A DNA stretch of 64,000 nucleotides, from positions 1-64,000 of the IMG/VR virus record IMGVR_UViG_3300023184_000087; one strand, 5' to 3'. Below, one piece after another: positions 7,537-14,715 of this stretch (positions are counted from its first letter, which is position 1; every line of letters begins with the position of its first letter). The stretch is from a virus. The translations under genes were made by a program, and so were the position numbers. The notes below the pieces were generated by a model that saw nothing but the letters and a program-made list of their open reading frames with translations, had not been told where the DNA came from and searched no databases.

Positions 7537-7815
7537 CTAGTCCAATTCTAAAGGCATCACTATTATCGGAGTTTGGTCGCCAATCCAAGCTCCAATGCAA
7601 TTATACTCGATGTATTCTACCGCTTCTTCATGAGTCATGCCATCCCCAGTTGTGCAAACGTCAATCATTTTTTCCCAAGAATAAACAGCTAATAAAGGTT
7701 GGTTTATTCTTTGTGACAAACCAATTAATGCTTCATCAAAACCATCCATTAAAACAACACTTTCTTCCATGTCATTTAAGTGTTGATTTATTTTTTCCCG
7801 TAATGATAGTGACAT
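7537..7815 (-). CDS. Conserved-looking hypothetical protein (92 aa)
   Basis: A 92-aa acidic, soluble protein. The first half is helical (MSLSLREKINQHLND, then MDGFDEALIGLSQR). The second half reads MTHEEAVEYIEYNCIGAWIGDQTPII, a pattern I associate with small phage and bacterial proteins of unknown role, where an EAxEYxxYN helix is followed by a GAW.G..TP loop. It has no catalytic motif and no membrane segment. It lies between the putative photoproduct glycosylase and a thermonuclease/2OG-oxygenase region, and its start codon follows 5 nt after the thermonuclease-tail remnant. I can say only that it is probably a real small gene of the accessory block. Confidence 0.6.
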   Translation of the reverse strand: MSLSLREKINQHLNDMEESVVLMDGFDEALIGLSQRINQPLLAVYSWEKMIDVCTTGDGMTHEEAVEYIEYNCIGAWIGDQTPIIVMPLELD

Positions 7816-7820
7816 TTAAA

Positions 7821-7880
7821 TTATTTCTTAAACTCTTGAAATTTTTTATTGCCTACACCAAAATATTTTCTAGTTTGCAT
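7821..7880 (-). pseudogene. Remnant of a second thermonuclease C-terminus
   Basis: This stretch reads in one frame as RKYFGVGNKKFQEFKK followed by a stop. The intact thermonuclease 560 nt upstream ends REYFGVGDKTFEEFKKA. The DNA is alike too, starting from CTAGA and running to the stop codon with roughly four of five bases identical. It is not in frame with the 2OG oxygenase, whose last codons it overlaps, and it has no ribosome binding site. It is best read as the leftover tail of a thermonuclease gene copy. Confidence 0.7.
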
Positions 7881-8442
7881 TTTTAATTTCCTTAAAGAAT
7901 GTTGTTGATATTATTTTATTTCCACTTATAATTTCTTCTGCTCTATGAGTTAAATGAGAGGGAAGTAATACTAAACTATTCTCTATAGGCTTAACAGTAA
8001 TTTTTAATTCTGGAAAAAATAAATTACCACCTTCAAAATCTTGATTAACATAATAAACGGCTGTGTAAGTCATCTTTTTTTCTTCATCTGAAGAAAATAA
8101 ATCATTATGATCCATAAAAAAATTTCCAGGATTATAAAGTGATATCATACCGCAGTATTGGCTATGCTCCCATTGACTTACGTGAGTTGTGTTTAGTGTT
8201 AAATTTAACACTTTTATCATTTGTTCATTTAAGGAGGATACAATTTCATACAAAATTGGATTGCTACTATCTACAGCTTTTACCCAAAAATCGTGTGAGT
8301 CAAAATCATTTTTTTTAAAAACATTGTTTTGATAACTAAAAAAATCTAAATTATCAATCTGATTTAAAATTAAATCTTTAAATTTTTTATGAAGAGAAAA
8401 AAAATTTTTAATACGATAAATACCATTACCTAAATGTTGCAC
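7870..8442 (-). CDS. 2-oxoglutarate/Fe(II)-dependent oxygenase, prolyl-4-hydroxylase-like
   Basis: 190 aa. The double-stranded beta-helix core is clear in the second half. The iron ligands are the HND of NFFMDHNDLF near residue 110 and the distal histidine of LLPSHLTHRAEEI near residue 165. Between them are MTYTAVYYVNQDFEGGNLFF, the usual strand pair, and a downstream GNKIISTTFF, where a lysine could replace the arginine that binds 2-oxoglutarate. Enzymes of this type hydroxylate proline or other side chains, or nucleobases. The start is GTG, directly after the thermonuclease stop. The gene is visibly more AT-rich than its neighbours and is followed by a duplicated thermonuclease tail, both signs of insertion. 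The substrate is unknown; structural proteins are one option. Confidence 0.82.
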   Translation of the reverse strand: MQHLGNGIYRIKNFFSLHKKFKDLILNQIDNLDFFSYQNNVFKKNDFDSHDFWVKAVDSSNPILYEIVSSLNEQMIKVLNLTLNTTHVSQWEHSQYCGMISLYNPGNFFMDHNDLFSSDEEKKMTYTAVYYVNQDFEGGNLFFPELKITVKPIENSLVLLPSHLTHRAEEIISGNKIISTTFFKEIKNAN

Positions 8443-8844
8443 TTACGCCTTCTTAAATTCCTCAAATGTTTTATCGCCTACTCCAAAGTATTCTCTAGCT
8501 AATCCAGCTTTAACGATTTCTGTGTTAAGGCATTCGCCAGCTTCGTTCCATACTCTAGCCAGAATTCTGCCGTACTTCTCATTCTTGTCTAGGATAGTTT
8601 CGATCTTTACTTTATTATTAGCTTTCTTGATCCATTGATCGGTGAACTCTTTTGCAGCGAGCCCCATCTTCTTTTCCTCTAGATTTGTAGTGCGGCTTTC
8701 TGGTGTATTAACACCATATAATCTGACACTCTTTGGTCCAATGTGAACCTCAAAACCAAGATCTATCTTAATCTTGAATGTGTCTCCGTCTACTATCTTA
8801 ACCACTTCTGCATTGTAAAGGTAAACATTAAATTGATCTGACAT
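8443..8844 (-). CDS. Thermonuclease (staphylococcal nuclease homolog)
   Basis: 133 aa, a full SNase fold without a signal peptide. The motifs run in order: VVKIVDGDTFKIKI (calcium-side aspartate), SVRLYGVNTPES (arginine and glutamate of the active site; the usual aspartate before TPE is asparagine), AAKEFTDQWI, and KYGRILARVW with the second catalytic arginine, ending AREYFGVGDKTFEEFKK. It would cut DNA or RNA at phosphodiester bonds with Ca2+. With no secretion signal it would act in the infected cell, for example in host DNA breakdown or nucleotide recycling toward RNR/ThyX. It is followed directly by the 2OG oxygenase. A related domain closes the giant hub protein encoded at 39687-50201. 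Confidence 0.9.
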   Translation of the reverse strand: MSDQFNVYLYNAEVVKIVDGDTFKIKIDLGFEVHIGPKSVRLYGVNTPESRTTNLEEKKMGLAAKEFTDQWIKKANNKVKIETILDKNEKYGRILARVWNEAGECLNTEIVKAGLAREYFGVGDKTFEEFKKA

Positions 8845-8845
8845 T

Positions 8846-9658
8846 TTAATCTCTTTCTATTCCTAGTTGATCGCAGGCTTTGCGAAATATTTCTTGACTT
8901 ACTTTGAACTTACTATCTGCTTCACTATATCCTTCACCCGGTTTTGGTGACGATGCATGCCAGCTATGACCGATTGACACACTACCATCATACACCACAT
9001 TGTAGCCACGATGACGTGCAAAATACGAACACCAAGTTTCTTCGTAGTAGTGGGGTGTCGGCAGGAACGCGCCCAATACTCCTGGATACATTCTTTGATA
9101 TTCACGATCACTTGTTAAAGTGGTCCATACTGATCTTCTAATGAAGTAAGCAGACCCGGATACCGTAACACAATTTACCCTATCCTTAAAAAGATTATCG
9201 TTTGGATCATGCTGCTTCCAACCCCTATGTTTTGGAGCCGTATTAGTCCCTACAATGCCAGCATGTGTTATGAAACCATTTTCGTCTCTTTGTTTTGGGC
9301 CAAGAATATGTATATCTTGATTCTCATCAAATATTTTTTGAACATTTATTAGATCCTGAGTAGTAAGCCAGACATCTGCGTTCAATAAACAAATTATATC
9401 ACCAGCTCCGTAAGTTGCCATCCCATTGCATGCAAGAGAATAGCCTATGTTTTGATTATTCCAACCTGCAGTTATTTTATATGTAAGTCTATTTTCTTCT
9501 ATCCAAGGCCAACTTCCGTCGGAAGATCCATTGTCTGATATGTAAAGATTCCATATCTTATTTTGTTCATTAAGATCACTATGAAGTGAATCCAAAAAAC
9601 GTTTAAGTAAATCTTTTGTATTGTAATTTACCACACATAAATCAATCATTTTTACCAA
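8846..9658 (-). CDS. GT2 family glycosyltransferase (rhamnosyltransferase-like)
   Basis: 270 aa. It starts MIDLCVVNYNTKDLLKRFLD, then ISDNGSSDGSWPWIEE and NNQNIGYSLACNGM, with the metal-binding DxD-type site in IICLLNADVWLT near residue 95. Later GSAYFIRRSVW and HYYEETWCSYFARHRGY correspond to the acceptor-side region of WbbL-like GT2 enzymes, where an E/D-ED general base is usual. It is soluble and cytoplasmic. The start could be residue 4 (MIDLC). It forms a loose modification cluster with the 2OG oxygenase and, 2 kb away, another GT2. Possible targets are virion proteins or DNA; sequence alone does not tell. Confidence 0.82.
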   Translation of the reverse strand: MVKMIDLCVVNYNTKDLLKRFLDSLHSDLNEQNKIWNLYISDNGSSDGSWPWIEENRLTYKITAGWNNQNIGYSLACNGMATYGAGDIICLLNADVWLTTQDLINVQKIFDENQDIHILGPKQRDENGFITHAGIVGTNTAPKHRGWKQHDPNDNLFKDRVNCVTVSGSAYFIRRSVWTTLTSDREYQRMYPGVLGAFLPTPHYYEETWCSYFARHRGYNVVYDGSVSIGHSWHASSPKPGEGYSEADSKFKVSQEIFRKACDQLGIERD

Positions 9659-9894
9659 CTATCATCGTCATTGTTATTTTGCTTGCTAATAAATTGATTT
9701 TCATTAATTGATTTTACAGCTTCTTCTTTAATGTGTAAAATATTTAATCTTTCTTTTTCATCTTTAACAACAGATAAATAATTTGATAATGCGTTTGATA
9801 TAACAAGCATTTCATCTATTGTTGTTACCAGATACGTTTGACCTGATTCAAGTTTAATATTTATTTTTTTCTTTTCGTTTATTTTTTTAGCCAT
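9652..9894 (-). CDS. Hypothetical small protein (80 aa)
   Basis: An 80-aa charged protein starting MAKKINEKKKINIKLESGQT. A short beta strand region (TYLVTTIDEMLVISNALSNY) is followed by a long lysine/glutamate-rich helix (VVKDEKERLNILHIKEEAVK) and a polar tail ending NNNDDDSW. It overlaps the glycosyltransferase start by 7 nt, so it belongs to the same operon. No motif points to a function. It could be a small regulatory or structural helper; I see no evidence that decides. Confidence 0.5.
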   Translation of the reverse strand: MAKKINEKKKINIKLESGQTYLVTTIDEMLVISNALSNYLSVVKDEKERLNILHIKEEAVKSINENQFISKQNNNDDDSW

Positions 9895-9899
9895 TATTC

Positions 9900-10142
9900 C
9901 TACTTATTTTTAATTTTTACCTTTTTATCATCTAAATCAAAACCACCGATTTTATTTGGATCGTACCTATGAAGACATATGTTGTCGGTATCAGGTTCAA
10001 ATGTAACAAAAAATATGTTTTTATCTTGATCCGTTAACCCGTCTGGGGCCGGAGATTCAATGGCTATTTTTGAAGAAGAGCATCCGTAAACCTGACTATG
10101 GTTTTTATATACTACAATATAATTTAACTTAGAAGCTGGCAC
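9900..10142 (-). CDS. Hypothetical small protein (80 aa)
   Basis: 80 aa with a GTG start, chosen because an in-frame stop lies just upstream and AAGG sits 8 nt before it. The sequence LNYIVVYKNHSQVYGCSS followed by IFFVTFEPDTDNICLHRYDP suggests a small beta-rich fold, and the last 20 residues are lysine/aspartate-rich. No family recognised. It follows the small membrane-protein gene by 42 nt and precedes another small gene by 5 nt, so all three are probably co-transcribed with ThyX. Confidence 0.5.
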   Translation of the reverse strand: MPASKLNYIVVYKNHSQVYGCSSSKIAIESPAPDGLTDQDKNIFFVTFEPDTDNICLHRYDPNKIGGFDLDDKKVKIKNK

Positions 10143-10184
10143 TTGTGTTTACCTTTACTGTTTTTATTTTTTTAAAAGATTTTT

Positions 10185-10355
10185 TCATAACAAAGAAAAT
10201 ATAATCAAACCAAATATTAATGGAGTAGCGAGCGCGAGTGAAACGGAAACTATTCTTGTTCTTTTGTCTTTAGATGTTTGATTAAGTATCTGCATAGCTA
10301 TTGTCCAGTTCAAACAGACTGTCAATAATAAAGATAATAATAAATTTTTATACAT
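10185..10355 (-). CDS. Small two-helix membrane protein (56 aa), holin-like size
   Basis: This short frame starts MYKNLLLSLLLTVCLNWTIA and ends ATPLIFGLIIFSLL. Two hydrophobic stretches of about 17 residues are separated by a polar, basic loop (NQTSKDKRTR), so both ends would lie on the same side of the membrane. Its ATG overlaps the last 8 nt of thyX (GTTATGTATAA), the translational coupling seen elsewhere here, and it fills an otherwise empty 205-nt gap. Size and topology fit a class II holin, but small phage membrane proteins have many roles and no lysin gene is adjacent. A function beyond 'membrane peptide' is inference. Confidence 0.6.
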   Translation of the reverse strand: MYKNLLLSLLLTVCLNWTIAMQILNQTSKDKRTRIVSVSLALATPLIFGLIIFSLL

Positions 10356-11070
10356 AACTACCTAATAGACTTGATAGTGAAACCGGAAAGTGTGGACTTA
10401 TTAAATCTTTTACAGATTCCGCATACTCAGTTATTTCATGTTGAGCGTCTTCGGCCAATCTTTGATTCAAGAACAAAGCTATTGACTGCAAGCTACAAGA
10501 CCATCTATATACAACATGCATGGCGTACGCTGGCAGGAATAAACGCGCTTGCTCTGGAGCAGCTCCGTTATCCATCGCCAACCTATATAAAGCTTCTCCC
10601 TGTTCAATATACTTCTTTAACTCTTCAGTCAAAATTGAACCGGTCCAAGGGTCTATGGGACCACCAGATCCTTGTTTCTTGTTGTCTGGAGCAAGTCTCC
10701 ATTCGTTTAATTTTGGTATATAAAATTCTGGTTCCATTGTCACATATCTGCGTGACGATTCATTCCATGAGTCCATTGTATGATCAGAGCCGACAACATA
10801 TTTCCAATGTTGTCTAGCAACAAGCAACGGTGCTTTAAATTCAAATGTAGCGAATGCGTGCCTAAACGGAGACATGTGATTTTCTCTTGCAAGAAAATTT
10901 ATTAGTCTAGCGTCGTCTGTCGACATTTGGGAACTTTCTTTTGCAAACGAAGCTCTTGCCGCATTTGCAACAGAAAGATCAGATCCCATAACATCAACTA
11001 ATCTAACATAGCCATTATCTAAAACGACTATAGATTTTCCTATATTATTAGTATCTTCCATAGGATACAT
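10348..11070 (-). CDS. thyX: Flavin-dependent thymidylate synthase ThyX
   Basis: 240 aa, normal length for the family. The signature region reads ARQHWKYVVGSDHTMDSWNESSRRYVTMEP near residue 85 when its parts are joined: a variant of the RHRxxSxNExSxRY motif with a spacer between the histidine and the NExS part. Downstream, AAPEQARLFLPAYAMHVVYRWSC and LRLAEDAQHEI-type segments (here NQRLAEDAQHEI) match the family's folate/dUMP-binding helices. The enzyme makes dTMP from dUMP using FAD, NADPH and methylene-tetrahydrofolate. It lies 8 nt after the RNR gene, so dUMP precursor and dTMP synthesis are co-expressed. The first residues MYPMED leave the start uncertain by three codons. Confidence 0.92.
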   Translation of the reverse strand: MYPMEDTNNIGKSIVVLDNGYVRLVDVMGSDLSVANAARASFAKESSQMSTDDARLINFLARENHMSPFRHAFATFEFKAPLLVARQHWKYVVGSDHTMDSWNESSRRYVTMEPEFYIPKLNEWRLAPDNKKQGSGGPIDPWTGSILTEELKKYIEQGEALYRLAMDNGAAPEQARLFLPAYAMHVVYRWSCSLQSIALFLNQRLAEDAQHEITEYAESVKDLISPHFPVSLSSLLGSYV

Positions 11071-11078
11071 TATACCAT

Positions 11079-13190
11079 CTAATTGGCTTTTGAGTTATCC
11101 TTTATGAATTTAATTTCACAAGAATCAGTAGTACAGTATCTTTCGCCAATTGCATCTGATGCCATCCCAGCATATACTCCAGTTAAATCTATAGCGAATA
11201 GTTTTGAAGTAGCATCCGTATATTCTTTTTCTGATATTTGGGTGTAGGGCATTTGTGGATAAGTATGGTTTCCACTCGGCAAAAATGACACCGTCTTTAA
11301 TTGCCCGTCATACATATGGAGTACTGTACCTACGTGCTCAGATTCTGTATCTTTATCAAAAGATATTGTTACAGAAACAGAATTGTCAGACCAATATCTT
11401 TGGGCGGTTGCTGCTAAAGACATTTTTTCAAAAATTGTAACGTCACGCTCTGCTCTCGCTGCATCTGATTTAATGGGAAAGTAGACTACTGATGTTGTAT
11501 CAGGAGATTCGGAAGCTGGCTCAACCGTATAGTTTGCCATTTTGAATAGAGGTAACATTGGGTCTTCGTTTGCGAACCTAATAGTTCTATTAAAATACTT
11601 TCCGCCTGGGGTCCAATGCACACCTGGTGATTCGCCTGCAAGAATTGAAACAGTTCCAGAGGGTTTAATAGTTGTCATTTTAATGGATTCTCTAATTCCC
11701 AACCACTCAGAGTAAACATTATCATAACGCTGGATAGTTCTATAGCCTTGGTCCATCCATTCGCGAAGAGCTGGGACTCCAACTCTATCGGCAAAGTTTG
11801 CTACGCCCGACATAGACGCACCTATTCTACGATTACGTTGCATGATGGCATTAGTCTCTTCCCAATGGGTTGGCAGAAGAGTCACGGTCTTTGCGTATAG
11901 GTAGGCAAACTTTAATGTGCGCTTATAGTCCTCTAGGGTGTCATGCCTATTGAGATAGGTCTCCACAAGCGTACAGCACTCGTAGGACTCTAGAGACTGC
12001 TCTGCACAGGGGTTATAGCCGGCCACTCTATGGTCCTTATTGTTTGGTGGATCAGCTAAGCGGCCATATTTGCGAGACATGTCCATCCATAGAACTCCAG
12101 GCTCACCGTTAAGAGATATACCCTCTACTATGCTGGAAAGATCTGCTCCGACCGCTGTTTCAACGGAGTTGTTAGACATCCAGCCCCATCCTGGAGCCGA
12201 TGAATCATACGAGTTTCGGTCAGGGAATCTTTCTGAATTTTTTAAATTTAAGAAATCTTGATCGTCCAAGCGACCAATCAACAATTCTGCTGATCGACGC
12301 ACATTTCCAGACACAACGCATACACCTATAACGTTTCCGATGTCAGCTATATCTATACGGGTTAGCTTCTCTCCACTGCGTCCAGAAAACATTTTACGAA
12401 TATGTTTATGTAGCTTTTCAAGTGGCTCGTGACCAGCAGCTACTCCACCAAATGTTTTAATGGGCGTGCCAGCTGGACGGATTACGCTGTAGTCAAAATC
12501 AACTGCGTCTTGTTCCGGTTTTAGATATGAATTTAACAATAGAGCTGTTGAATCGACCCAGCCTTCTCTTGTATCGGGAATAACGATTGGTTTAATTACC
12601 TCTAACACCTTTGGCTTAAAGATTGTAAAATCTTTGTCGGCACCTTTGTCATCAAATCCTACACCAACACCCAACATTGAAGCTTCCATAAGAAATGCGA
12701 AAGGTTTTGCTGGGTTAAACTTATTCATTTCTGCGGTGGAAACAAAGGCGCAGTTTTGTAGAGCCGCCGAATTCTTTTGTATATTTACGATGTTTGTTCC
12801 CATAGCCCAAAGACCACGACCAGGTGGTGTCCATTTGAGGTTAAACAATCTATCAAATGCTTCCTTTGCAGAGGCTTGAGCCTTTGCGTCATTCCATGGA
12901 AGGCGATTTTTTTTACAGTGATCTTTTTGGAGGGAGTACATTCCATTGATAACTCTTTCGCAAACATCAACCCACGTTTCTTTTGTGCCATCTTCCTTAA
13001 GTCTTGAGTAAGTGCGTAAAAAGGTTATTTCTCCAACAGAATTTCCAGCTGCATCCCTATAGCCAAATGGAACTACTTTATCTTTATATCCAATAACAAA
13101 TTCATCTGTCAGTCTAAAGGAAAACATCGATGCCTGCTTTGGGGCGGCGTATGCTATATCTGGATTACCGTTTTCTATCTCTAATGACAT
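11079..13190 (-). CDS. nrdJ: Adenosylcobalamin-dependent (class II, monomeric) ribonucleoside-triphosphate reductase
   Basis: 703 aa, the length of monomeric RTPR. Early motifs are LRTYSRLKEDG and TPPGRGLWAMGTN, then LQNCAFVST with a redox cysteine. The radical-site loop is NPCAEQSLESYECC near residue 395 (asparagine, thiyl cysteine and glutamate in N-x-C-x-E, then the partner cysteine). Later are IGASMSGVANF and PSGTVSILAGESPGVHW. The C-terminus ends CTTDSC, the C-x4-C pair that is re-reduced by thioredoxin. It makes dNTPs without oxygen dependence but needs vitamin B12 from the host or medium. It leads the metabolic operon with thyX behind it. Class and residues are well supported; whether the enzyme takes NTPs rather than NDPs follows from family membership. 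Confidence 0.93.
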   Translation of the reverse strand: MSLEIENGNPDIAYAAPKQASMFSFRLTDEFVIGYKDKVVPFGYRDAAGNSVGEITFLRTYSRLKEDGTKETWVDVCERVINGMYSLQKDHCKKNRLPWNDAKAQASAKEAFDRLFNLKWTPPGRGLWAMGTNIVNIQKNSAALQNCAFVSTAEMNKFNPAKPFAFLMEASMLGVGVGFDDKGADKDFTIFKPKVLEVIKPIVIPDTREGWVDSTALLLNSYLKPEQDAVDFDYSVIRPAGTPIKTFGGVAAGHEPLEKLHKHIRKMFSGRSGEKLTRIDIADIGNVIGVCVVSGNVRRSAELLIGRLDDQDFLNLKNSERFPDRNSYDSSAPGWGWMSNNSVETAVGADLSSIVEGISLNGEPGVLWMDMSRKYGRLADPPNNKDHRVAGYNPCAEQSLESYECCTLVETYLNRHDTLEDYKRTLKFAYLYAKTVTLLPTHWEETNAIMQRNRRIGASMSGVANFADRVGVPALREWMDQGYRTIQRYDNVYSEWLGIRESIKMTTIKPSGTVSILAGESPGVHWTPGGKYFNRTIRFANEDPMLPLFKMANYTVEPASESPDTTSVVYFPIKSDAARAERDVTIFEKMSLAATAQRYWSDNSVSVTISFDKDTESEHVGTVLHMYDGQLKTVSFLPSGNHTYPQMPYTQISEKEYTDATSKLFAIDLTGVYAGMASDAIGERYCTTDSCEIKFIKDNSKAN

Positions 13191-13202
13191 TATATATATC
13201 TC

Positions 13203-13907
13203 CTATCTAAGTATAGTTATTTTTTTTACGTATTTTTGATTTAACTTTTGTAATTCTGTACTTTTTATTTTTAATATTTCATCGATCTTATAAACTTTAT
13301 GTATTTCTTTTTCAAAAAAATAACCACTTCTCCAATTAAACACTTTGTTAACATTGTTTTTATGTTTGACAAACATATTACATATTATAGCACCGCCATA
13401 TGCTTTTACTAGATTAAAAAATTTTATCTCCAATTCTTTTGCGTTATCTTCATTCAAATCAGAAACTTCTTTTGCTCTATTATAAAGCCAATTAAATGCT
13501 TGTCTAGTTAATGGTGATACATCTATCGGGTCTACGACGCCTAACTTAATAATTTGATTTCTATCTTTTATGATTTTTATATCTTCTTTAATATTTTCTT
13601 TAAATAATTCAAACCAATCTCTTTCATTGAACTGTGTCCAAGCTGTACACCAAAACAAAAGTTTATCTGGAGGAGTAGGAATAGTAGTGCCCTCTAGTAG
13701 AGGTAGCATTGTTGCACAACTTATAGTTTTTTTTACAAAGGCTTTTCTTTGCTCTTCTGTAAGTCCTTTTGAACCAGACATTTTCCACAGTTTTTTTATG
13801 TGGCTATCCCAATCAGATGCACCTAAAAATAAATTTAAATATTTTTCTGCTGTATCAAAAGGTATCGTGTCTTCATTGATTACTTTTTCAAGAGCATCTA
13901 AATACAT
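13203..13907 (-). CDS. Hypothetical protein preceding the RNR (234 aa)
   Basis: 234 aa, mainly helical, with a lysine-rich, AT-rich second half. Segments such as EKYLNLFLGASDWDSHIKKLWKM (in two parts here), LTEEQRKAFVKK and PPDKLLFWCTAWTQFNERDW are distinctive but match no family I know. It has no membrane segment and no obvious catalytic motif. A good AAGGA lies 8 nt before the ATG. It is the first gene after the hairpins that close the tail block and lies 12 nt before the RNR, so it probably opens that transcript. A role in nucleotide metabolism is suggested by position only. Confidence 0.6.
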   Translation of the reverse strand: MYLDALEKVINEDTIPFDTAEKYLNLFLGASDWDSHIKKLWKMSGSKGLTEEQRKAFVKKTISCATMLPLLEGTTIPTPPDKLLFWCTAWTQFNERDWFELFKENIKEDIKIIKDRNQIIKLGVVDPIDVSPLTRQAFNWLYNRAKEVSDLNEDNAKELEIKFFNLVKAYGGAIICNMFVKHKNNVNKVFNWRSGYFFEKEIHKVYKIDEILKIKSTELQKLNQKYVKKITILR

Positions 13908-13958
13908 TTATAATCCTTAATAAAATACTCAAAACCTATAAAAATGATCCATATAAAC

Positions 13959-13990
13959 AGCAATCCCGCCTGGGATCAGACGGGATTGTT
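13959..13990 (-). terminator. Hairpin after the late (tail) operon, candidate terminator
   Basis: CAATCCCG (13961-13968) pairs perfectly with CGGGATTG (13981-13988), with two weaker flanking pairs and a 12-nt loop. On the minus strand it is followed by CTGTTTATAT, a poor but U-containing tail. Its position between the last tail gene and the RNR block favours termination or attenuation. Confidence 0.6.
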
Positions 13991-13996
13991 GTAGCC

Positions 13997-14014
13997 GTGC
14001 TATTAGTATAGCAC
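13997..14014 (-). promoter_or_regulatory. Perfect palindrome containing an extended -10 box
   Basis: GTGCTAT (13997-14003) and ATAGCAC (14008-14014) form a perfect 7-bp inverted repeat with a 4-nt centre. The minus strand reads TGCTATACT inside it, an extended -10 promoter element, though no good -35 precedes it. It could be a promoter with overlapping operator for the RNR operon, or simply a second hairpin of the terminator. Confidence 0.4.
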
Positions 14015-14036
14015 AGAATATATTTTTCGGTGATGC

Positions 14037-14645
14037 TTACAATGCTTTTGCTGAGTCCAAACCTTTGTATTCCAGCACTTTGTTTCTGCCATATTCCGAT
14101 GCGGTATTTGCTTGACCATAGCCTGAAGTGAATACTGCTGCACTTGTTACACCGTGAACATCATTTGGTCTAAAAACACCGAAGGATGCTGGTGCGCCTT
14201 GAGCTTCTGTTCTTGCAGCGTGACCAGTGCTTGCAAATATATTTGCTGATGTAACACCATCAAATATATAGTTGTTGTAACTATAGTCACTTACTCTATC
14301 GGCATGCCCGAAGCCAGAAGGAAACGCCGCTGCCCCTACTAAGCCTTTAAATTCAAATGGCTTAAAGCGAGCTCCCTCATAGTCAGACCCATCTGCAAAT
14401 GTACCTGCTAGTGGAGTTGTCCCAACATAAAGTGTCGAGCCAGTAAATAGTTGTGATAAAAGAACATTTCCTGGATGACTACCAGTGCCTGGGACATGAT
14501 GATTGTCTGGAGCTCCATCCAAAAGACCCTTAGCAAATAGTGGGTAAAATGAATATGTGCCAGCCGTACCCTTGAATACGTTCACCATATCTGCAGTAGA
14601 ACGACCCTTCAATACTGGTCTTGGACCTACGTAAAAGGTTGCCAT
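14037..14645 (-). CDS. Repetitive virion protein with very strong ribosome binding site (202 aa)
   Basis: 202 aa, glycine/alanine/phenylalanine-rich, with almost no lysine. The second half is built of roughly 30-35-residue repeats: EFKGLVGAAAFPSGFGHA, IFDGVTSANIFASTGHAA, VHGVTSAAVFTSGYGQA, then a partial YKGLDSAKAL. The consensus is G[LV]xxAxxFxSxxGxA. The N-terminus (FYVGPRPVLKGRSTADM) is different. AAGGAG lies 9 nt before the ATG, the best ribosome binding site in the window, suggesting a very abundant product. It is the last gene before the operon-ending hairpins. A structural role (decoration protein, fibre or tail-surface protein) is inferred from repeats, expression signals and position; no family was recognised. 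Confidence 0.65.
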   Translation of the reverse strand: MATFYVGPRPVLKGRSTADMVNVFKGTAGTYSFYPLFAKGLLDGAPDNHHVPGTGSHPGNVLLSQLFTGSTLYVGTTPLAGTFADGSDYEGARFKPFEFKGLVGAAAFPSGFGHADRVSDYSYNNYIFDGVTSANIFASTGHAARTEAQGAPASFGVFRPNDVHGVTSAAVFTSGYGQANTASEYGRNKVLEYKGLDSAKAL

Positions 14646-14715
14646 ATGAGATATCTCCTTATTGTATAATGCGGTTTACACTATCTATAGTAAAATGATT
14701 TTTGGTTTTTAACCA

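Noticed and set aside
7532-7600. Upstream start for the putative pyrimidine-dimer glycosylase at 7600
   Set aside because: It would overlap the 92-aa gene by 64 nt, and the recognised family begins at MQTF, 5 nt after that gene's stop.
10129-10188. 19-codon frame (MKKSFKKIK...) between the membrane peptide and the next gene
   Set aside because: It has overlapping start and stop signals but is too short and low-complexity to support as a gene.
13908-14036. Cobalamin riboswitch upstream of the B12-dependent reductase operon
   Set aside because: The gap is 129 nt and filled by two simple hairpins; no B12-box or the longer conserved riboswitch core is visible.
14646-14715. Promoter before the 202-aa repeat protein
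   Set aside because: TACAAT and similar boxes occur, but no -35 lies at an acceptable distance; high expression is supported only by the ribosome binding site.
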